DNA from: Halicephalobus mephisto | Lineage: Eukaryota; Nematoda; Chromadorea; Rhabditida; Panagrolaimidae | DNA length: 64,000 nucleotides | NCBI GenBank assembly: GCA_009193035.1 | Contig: SWDT01000061.1 | Coordinates: 62,001 to 126,000 of the forward strand | Direction: 5' to 3' | Notes under the pieces: generated by a model | Seen by the model: the letters and a program-made list of their open reading frames with translations, nothing else | Database searches by the model: none | What the model was told of the DNA's origin: nothing | Program-made: the position numbers and the translations under genes | Shown here: positions 58,301 through 64,000 of the stretch, piece by piece | Layout: the number at the start of each line of letters is the position of its first letter | How positions within the stretch are numbered: position 1 is the first letter of the stretch

Positions 58301-58965
58301 ATTTTTATTTTTTTTCACGCAATTTCTTACGTATGAGAAATTTTAAAAAAAACCTGATTTTTTAAAACTTTTTTAATTTTTTAAAAAAAATACTTTGATT
58401 TTTGGTGTTTAACTTTTTTCACGCAATTTCTTACATATGAGAAATTTAAAAAAACATGATTTTTTGAAAAAAAAATTTAATATTTTTTAAAAGTACTTTT
58501 TTTAAAAAAAATTAAAAATCAATTTCTTACATGTGAAAAATTTTTAAAAATACTTTAATTTAAAAAAAATTAAAATTTTTTAAACCATTTTGGATTTTTA
58601 TTTTTTTAATTTTTTTCACGCAATTTCTTACGTATGAAAAATTAAAAATTTCTCAAAATACTTTAATTTAAAAAAACTTGAGAATTTTTAAAAATACTTT
58701 AATTTAAAAAGATTTAAATTTTTAATATTTAAAAATATTTTTTCGATTTTTAATTTTTTAAATATTTTTCGATTTTTTAAATATTTTTCGATTTTTAATT
58801 TTTTTAAATATTTTTCGATTTTTTAAAATATTTTTCGATTTTTTAAATATTTTTCGATTTTTTAAAATATTTTTTGATTTTTTAAAATATTTTTTGATTT
58901 TTAATTTTTTTAATATTTTTCGATTTTTAATTTTTTTTTTCACGCAATTTCTTACGTATGAAAAA
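58300..58965. repeat. dispersed-in-tandem motif TTTCACGCAATTTCTTACGTATGA
   Basis: TTCACGCAATTTCTTACGTA recurs near 58313, 58422, 58616 and 58938, with a partial copy at 58519. The end of the unit, TTTCTTACGTATGAGAAA, is a near palindrome around TACGTA. Spacers are AT-only (TTTAAATATTTTTCGATTTT). Confidence 0.78.
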
Positions 58966-59319
58966 TTTTTACGAATAATCCTAAAAAAACGGAAGATGAC
59001 CTGTCTAAAGACGGAATTTCTGAGCCATTTTGACTCCAGTTTTTATCACGAACTCCATAGTAACGCTCAATGCCAGTTTTTCCATTGAAAAAATTTTTAA
59101 ACTTTTCATTTTTTGTAACACCTGCTGTCTTGTGAAAATTAATTTAAAAAATAATTTTTTAAATTTATTTTTATAGAAAAATTTAAATTTTTTCGAAAAT
59201 CGTTCATTTCTGAAAATTGAGAAAATTTTTTTTCTGCCTCAGGAAATACAGCTCGCATTTTGAACTTTTTTAAAACACCGGAATTCCATGGAAATTTTTT
59301 GAGCACTCTAAAATTTGTC

Positions 59320-59695
59320 AGATATTTTTAAAACAATTTTAAACTTAGAATTTTTAAATTTTCGTTTCGAAAGTACTTTTTTAAAAATTTTTATTTTTAT
59401 TTTTTATATATTAAAATTAATTTTTCTGAAATTCAGTGAAAAATTTTATAAAAATTTAAAACAATTTTAAATTGAGAATTTTTAAATTTTCGTTTTGAGA
59501 ATACTTTTTAAAAAATTTTAATTTTTATATATTGAAATTAATTTTTCTGAAGTTTTTTAAAATTTTATAAAAATTTAAAACAATTTTAAACTGAGAATTT
59601 TTAAATTTTTGTTTCGAAAGTATTTTTTTAAAAATTTTAATTTTTATATATTAAAATTAATTTTTCTGAAGTTTTTTAAAATTTTATAAAAAAAT
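59320..59695. repeat. tandem repeat, ~120 bp x 3
   Basis: AACAATTTTAAACTGAGAAT and TTTATATATTAAAATTAATT recur at about 59333, 59460 and 59580. Confidence 0.75.
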
Positions 59696-60115
59696 TGGGA
59701 ATTTTTTTCAAGATAATTTTTTATTTTTTTAAATTTAGTTTTTTAAATTTCTGAGTTTTTAAATTTTGGAAATTCGTGTCGAGACAAATTTGATTTTTAT
59801 TTTTACAACAATATACTCCCTTTTCTTGTTGTGGCGTTTTGTGTCTGATATCGATTTTTGAAATTTCTTCTTCCAGTTACTGTAGAAATTCCGTTGAAAG
59901 CTTCTGTAACATCTACAGAAGCTTTTTAATTTCTTTCTATATTCATTTTTGGAGTTTACAACCACGGCGGACAAAAACGAATTTGACGAATGGATCTATT
60001 ACGGTAAGTTCTGCGGTGTTTTATGTACGTTGAGAGTGAATTGGAAAAAGTAATTCATGTTGGTGTAGAATTTAGTATGGTTATCTATTATTATTATGAC
60101 GTTTACAAGTTTGTT
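59696..60115. other. intergenic with a possible exon near 59960
   Basis: A frame reading TTADKNEFDEWIYY ends at a good GTAAGTTC donor at about 60003, but no start codon or upstream exon was found. CTTCTGTAACATCTACAGAAG at 59900-59925 is an inverted repeat. Confidence 0.2.
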
Positions 60116-60118
60116 TCA

Positions 60119-60185
60119 GTAGTTTAGTGGTCCGTGCGCGTGACTCCTGCTCGGGAGACGCAGGTTCGATTCCTCACGTGAGATG
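60119..60185 (+). pseudogene. tRNA-derived sequence (degenerate tRNA)
   Basis: TAGTTTAGTGGTC resembles an A box and GGTTCGATTCC is an exact B box, 35-45 nt apart as in tRNA genes, with GGGAGAC before the B box as in Asp/Gly tRNAs. The acceptor stem does not pair, the T stem is broken, and no seven-base anticodon loop with U33 can be drawn. It is a tRNA relic or the head of a tRNA-derived SINE rather than a working tRNA. Confidence 0.5.
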
Positions 60186-61110
60186 AGTCTGTGAATTAAG
60201 TTATTTGTAGTCTGTTTATAATGGACTAATCCTTTTCGAATGTTCTCTAAATTGGTTGTTTTTGAATCATTTTTGTCAAATTTGTTGTTTTACAAAAGAC
60301 CAAAGTTAGGACGGACGTTATTTTCGTAAATCCGACAAAATCCGGAGATTTCAAATTGATGTAATGAATTAACAAATTGGGGATTCTGAATCACAGTCAA
60401 TTTCGAAAAGAATTTTGTTTGAGAAAATTCACTTTTTTCAAACACGATTATTTTTTGATGACGGTCTTTCGTTGCCTTGGTAGTCGTATTTTTTTAAATT
60501 TCTTCATTTTTATTTTTTTTAAATTTAAAATTTTTTATTTTTTTTTTAAATTTCTAAATTTTTTATTTTTTTAAATTAAAATTTAAGTTTTATTTTTTAT
60601 TTTGCATGATTTTGGCAACTTGATCGGAATCAGAAATGGCCCTTCTTGACCTGTCAAGGACGTTTGTTGTAAATTATACAAATATCAAATTGCTCATTTT
60701 CGACAAACAAATCCGAAATTTTACAACCTTTGAATTTGAAGCTTTGGTTCCTTTTTTCGGATTTAAAAATATACTATTTTGAAAATAAAAAATATACTAT
60801 TTTGAAAATAAAAAATATACTATTTTGAAAATAAAAAATATTTTTAAAAATAAAAAATATTTTTAAAAATAAAAAATATACTATTTTAAAAATTAGAAAT
60901 ATACTATTTTAAAAATTAAAAATATTTTTAAAAATTATCTCGAAGAAATTTTCGAAATTTTCCATTCAAGACCCAAAATTGTGAAATTTAAAATTACAGT
61001 ATAATTTTAAAAAATAAAAATGAATCCGAAATTTCACAGGAAAATTCATATGTCACCATGTCACACGCCCAGTTGCTTTTTTTGCAAAAATTAATTTCCA
61101 TTTGTAAAAT
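60186..61110. other. intergenic, partly simple sequence
   Basis: AAAAAATATACTATTTTGAA units repeat at 60765-60930. No exon is supported. Confidence 0.5.
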
Positions 61111-61760
61111 TTGAATTTTCATGGTTCAAAAAATTTTCGTGGTGAGAATCAATCATTTTTTTTCGAAATTTTGAGTTTGATAAAAATTCAAATTTTCGCA
61201 TTTTTAAAAATTTTCATAGAAGAATTTAATAATTTTTTTTGGAATTTTGAGTTTTTTAAAAATTTGAATAATTCTAATTTTTCGAAATTTGAATATATTT
61301 GATTTTTCGAAATTTTCACAGTAGAATTTAATTTTTTTTAAACTTATTAATTCTCCAAATTTGACTTTAGTTGGTAAAAATCCAAATTTTCACGGTTCTT
61401 AGGGACTTTCGTGGTGGGACCTAATTACTTTTTTTCCGAAATTTGAAGAATTCTGATTTTCGAAATTTCCGTGACAAAATTTGATTTTTTTGAAATTATT
61501 AATTCTCCAAATTTGACTCTGGTTGGTAAAAATCTAAATTCTCACGGTTTTTAGGGACTTTCTCAGCGGGACCTAATTACTTTTTTTTCGAAATTTTGAA
61601 TTTTTTAGAAATTTGAAGAATTCTGATTTTCGAAATTTCCGTGACAAAATTTGATTTTTTTAAAATTATTCTCCAAATTTGACTTTAGTTGGTAAAAATC
61701 CAAATTCTCACGGTTTTTAGGGACTTTCTCAGCGGGAGTTTGTTTTATTTTCTTCTTAAA
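61110..61760. repeat. tandem repeat, ~160 bp x 3
   Basis: TTGGTAAAAATCCAAATTCT, CACGGTTTTTAGGGACTTTC and AATTTCCGTGACAAAATTTG recur from about 61370, 61520 and 61688. A diverged first copy lies near 61110. Confidence 0.82.
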
Positions 61761-62034
61761 CTGCTTATTGCGTTTAATCCGACTCGCAATTGTAAAAAAT
61801 TGGTTTCTTTTGTTTATGAAAATTTTCTCAATAGAATTTAATTTTGGATTTTAATGTAATATTTTTAAAATTATTTTTCAACTTTTGTTTTAAAAAATTA
61901 ATTATTGAAAATTTCCGTAATTGGAGATTTTTTTATTTTTTAAAATTATTTTTTGTTTTTTATTTGATTTTAAAAAATTTCATAATTTTCTAAAATAACT
62001 TTTAAATAAAAGTAGAAATTTAAGTAATAATAAA
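61761..62034. other. AT-rich spacer
   Basis: Simple sequence between two arrays; nothing else seen. Confidence 0.5.
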
Positions 62035-62700
62035 AAAAAATTTCGTGATTATTAGGGACTTTCGTGACTAGAGATATTTTTATTATTTTTTAAAATAATT
62101 TTTTATTTTTTATATTACTTCAATTTCTACTTTTATTTTAAAAAATTTCATGATTATCAGGGATTTTCGTGACTAGAGATATTTTTATTATTTTCTAAAA
62201 TAACTTTTAAATAAAAGTAGAAATTTAAGTAATAATAAAAAAGAAAAATTTCGTGATTATTAGGGACTTTCTTGACTAGAATTAATTTTATAATCTTCAA
62301 AAACAATTTTTTGTTTTTTGTATTATTTCAATTTCTGCTTTTATTTTAAAAAATTTCATGATTTTCAAAAACTTTCGTGACTAGAGGTATTTTTATTATT
62401 TTTTAAAATGATTTTTTTTTGTATTATTTTAATTTCTGCTTTTATTTCAAAAAATTTCATGATTATCAGGGATTTTCGTGACTAGAGGTATTTTTATTAT
62501 TTTTTAAAATGATTTTTTTTGTATTATTTCAATTTTTGATTTTATTTTAAAAAATTTCATGATTATCAAAAACTTTCGTGACGAGAATTAATTTCATAAT
62601 TTTCTAAAATGATTTTTAAATAAAAATAAAAATTTAAGCAATAATAAAAAAGAAAAAACAAAACAATTTTCTTCTTATCAGGAACTTTCGCGTCAGGAGT
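62035..62700. repeat. tandem repeat, ~125 bp x 5
   Basis: GATTATCAGGGATTTTCGTG and ACTAGAGATATTTTTATTAT recur about every 100-130 bp; TTTCATGATTATCA precedes most units. Confidence 0.82.
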
Positions 62701-62739
62701 CAATTTCATAATTTCCAAAAAACTTAAATTTAAAAAAAA

Positions 62740-62995
62740 ATCCAAAATAATTTGAAAAAATTATTTTTATTTAAAAAAGATTTATTTTTATTTTAAAAAA
62801 AATTATTTTTATTTTAAAAAATTTATTTTTATTATTAAAAATTTATTTTTACTTTAAAAAGATTTATTTTTATTATTAAAAATTTGTTTTTATTATTAAA
62901 AAAATTTGTTTTTATTATTAAAAAAATTATTTTTATTATTAAAAATTTGTTTTTATAATAAAAAAATTTATTTTTATTATTAAAAATTTTCCTGT
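62740..62995. repeat. TTTATTTTTATTATTAAAAA short tandem repeat
   Basis: 20-22 bp units repeat about ten times. Confidence 0.8.
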
Positions 62996-64000
62996 CAAGA
63001 GCCGATTTCGTAATTTGCAAAAATAATTTTTTAATTTTTACTTTAAAAACGAAAAATTTGTTGATTTTTAAGAATTTAGATTTTGGAACAACAATTTTCG
63101 AATATAAAATTCGAGTGTGAAGCTTTGTTTTCCTTTTTCGGAGGTTATAAACTTTCTTTTGTAAGCCTTGAGATCAAATCTGTTTGCGGAACGAGAAATC
63201 GACGTAGGACAAACAAATAGGTCCTTTTTTGACCGTTTTGCCTCCGGGAAGAGGATCATCTCGACTTTGGAATGTTGCAATTTCGTGAAATTCCAAACTT
63301 TGCAGTTTTTGAAAAAAGTTCAAAAATCTTCAATTACACTTAAAAATTTAAATTTTTTCTTTAAAAATATTCTTAAATTTTTTCTTTAAAAATATATTTA
63401 AATTTTTTTTCTAAATATATTTAAATTTTTTCTTTAAAAATATTCTTAAATTTTTTCTTTAAAAATATATTTAAATTTTTTTTAAAACTTATTTTAATTT
63501 TTTTTCTAAATATATTTTAATTTTTTTTGGTTTTCTTTATTCTTTTAAATTTTTGGTTTTTTGGTTTTTTTGGTTTTTTTTTATTTTTTGGAATTATGCA
63601 ATTTGAGAATTCGGTCGGGTTTTCAGGAAGAAGTTAAATTTTTAGTAATATGAGTTTTTCGAAATTTTTAAGTAAAAATTTAAAAAATAATTTCGAATAA
63701 AAATTTTTAAATTAAAAAAAATATAATTTTAAAAAAAATAAAAAAAATAAAACTTTTTAATTTTTAAAAAAATTTAAAAAATGGTTTCGACTGGAAGTTT
63801 TAAATTTAATTTTTTTAATATAATTTTAACCAAAAAATGTTTTTTTTTGAAAATAAAGAAAAAAATTTTTTTTCATAAAGAATTTCATTAATGAATTTTC
63901 TCTATTTCGAAATTCCAACAAAAATCAATAATTTTAATTAACCAAAAACAACTAATTTTAAATATTTTTTTGGCCATTTATTCCAAAAAGGTTCAGAGAA
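62996..64000. other. intergenic right edge
   Basis: A complex patch at 63070-63310 has open frames on both strands without splice sites or recognisable protein. 63340-63530 is a TTTTTTCTTTAAAAATAT array. The rest is AT-rich. Confidence 0.4.

Noticed and set aside
59051..59064. X-box-like AACTCCATAGTAAC
   Set aside because: Two mismatches in the first half-site and no ciliary gene nearby.
60003..60185. two-exon peptide MDLLRSLVVRARDSC
   Set aside because: The second exon is a translation of a tRNA-like sequence; such readings are usual artefacts.
63068..63389. opposed open frames near the right edge
   Set aside because: Neither strand shows exon boundaries or a known protein; composition alone is not enough.

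Overview
The window reads as nuclear DNA of a nematode, most likely a rhabditid. It is AT-rich. Introns begin GTAAG/GTGAG and end in TTTTCAG, and the smallest I can define is 45 nt. Likely trans-splice acceptors sit just upstream of start codons. Same-strand genes are packed as in nematode operons, and the motif TACTGTA/TACAGTA is scattered throughout. The proteins have clear animal orthologues (SNRK, RABL3, DPH4, endophilin, NudC, TONSL, CCDC102, RPS24, GAS41, ORC4, macoilin, BBIP1, a nicotinic receptor alpha subunit, RPL41). I joined exons by hand and checked that frames close. Genus cannot be fixed from the sequence alone.

Layout. 0-6.4 kb (minus): the 5' part of a divergent DEAD-box helicase gene running off the left edge, then a seven-exon SNRK kinase. 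8.8-10.7 kb (minus): a compact trio (small membrane protein, DPH4/DNAJC24, RABL3) that looks like an operon. 11-13.3 kb: tandem repeats and a few short unassigned open frames. 13.3-16.4 kb: endophilin (unc-57, plus) convergent with NudC (nud-1, minus). 16.7-23.3 kb: TONSL (plus), whose promoter and start region is tandemly duplicated. 23.6-24.5 kb: CCDC102 (minus). 25.5-29.8 kb: rps-24, gfl-1/GAS41 and ORC4 in a row (plus). 30.9-35.8 kb: macoilin (minus). 35.8-45.8 kb: a 10-kb gene-poor stretch of nested tandem and inverted repeats. 45.8-49.5 kb: BBIP1/BBS18 and a short unknown gene. 50.5-52.7 kb: nicotinic receptor alpha subunit. 52.8-53.8 kb: two rpl-41 genes in opposite orientation with identical coding sequence. 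54-56.9 kb: two small unknown genes. 56.9-64 kb: repeat-filled intergenic DNA with one tRNA-like relic.

Themes. ORC4 (origin licensing) and TONSL (post-replicative chromatin repair) both carry E2F-like sites close to the ATG. BBIP1 (BBSome) has an RFX X-box-like site in the only GC-rich island upstream of it. Endophilin, macoilin and the acetylcholine receptor are neuronal genes. The non-coding space is dominated by young-looking tandem arrays, foldback elements sharing an ATCAAAGTTGAC core, a pogo-like MITE and an HSE-like minisatellite. I saw no CRISPR array, rRNA, intact tRNA or viral gene.
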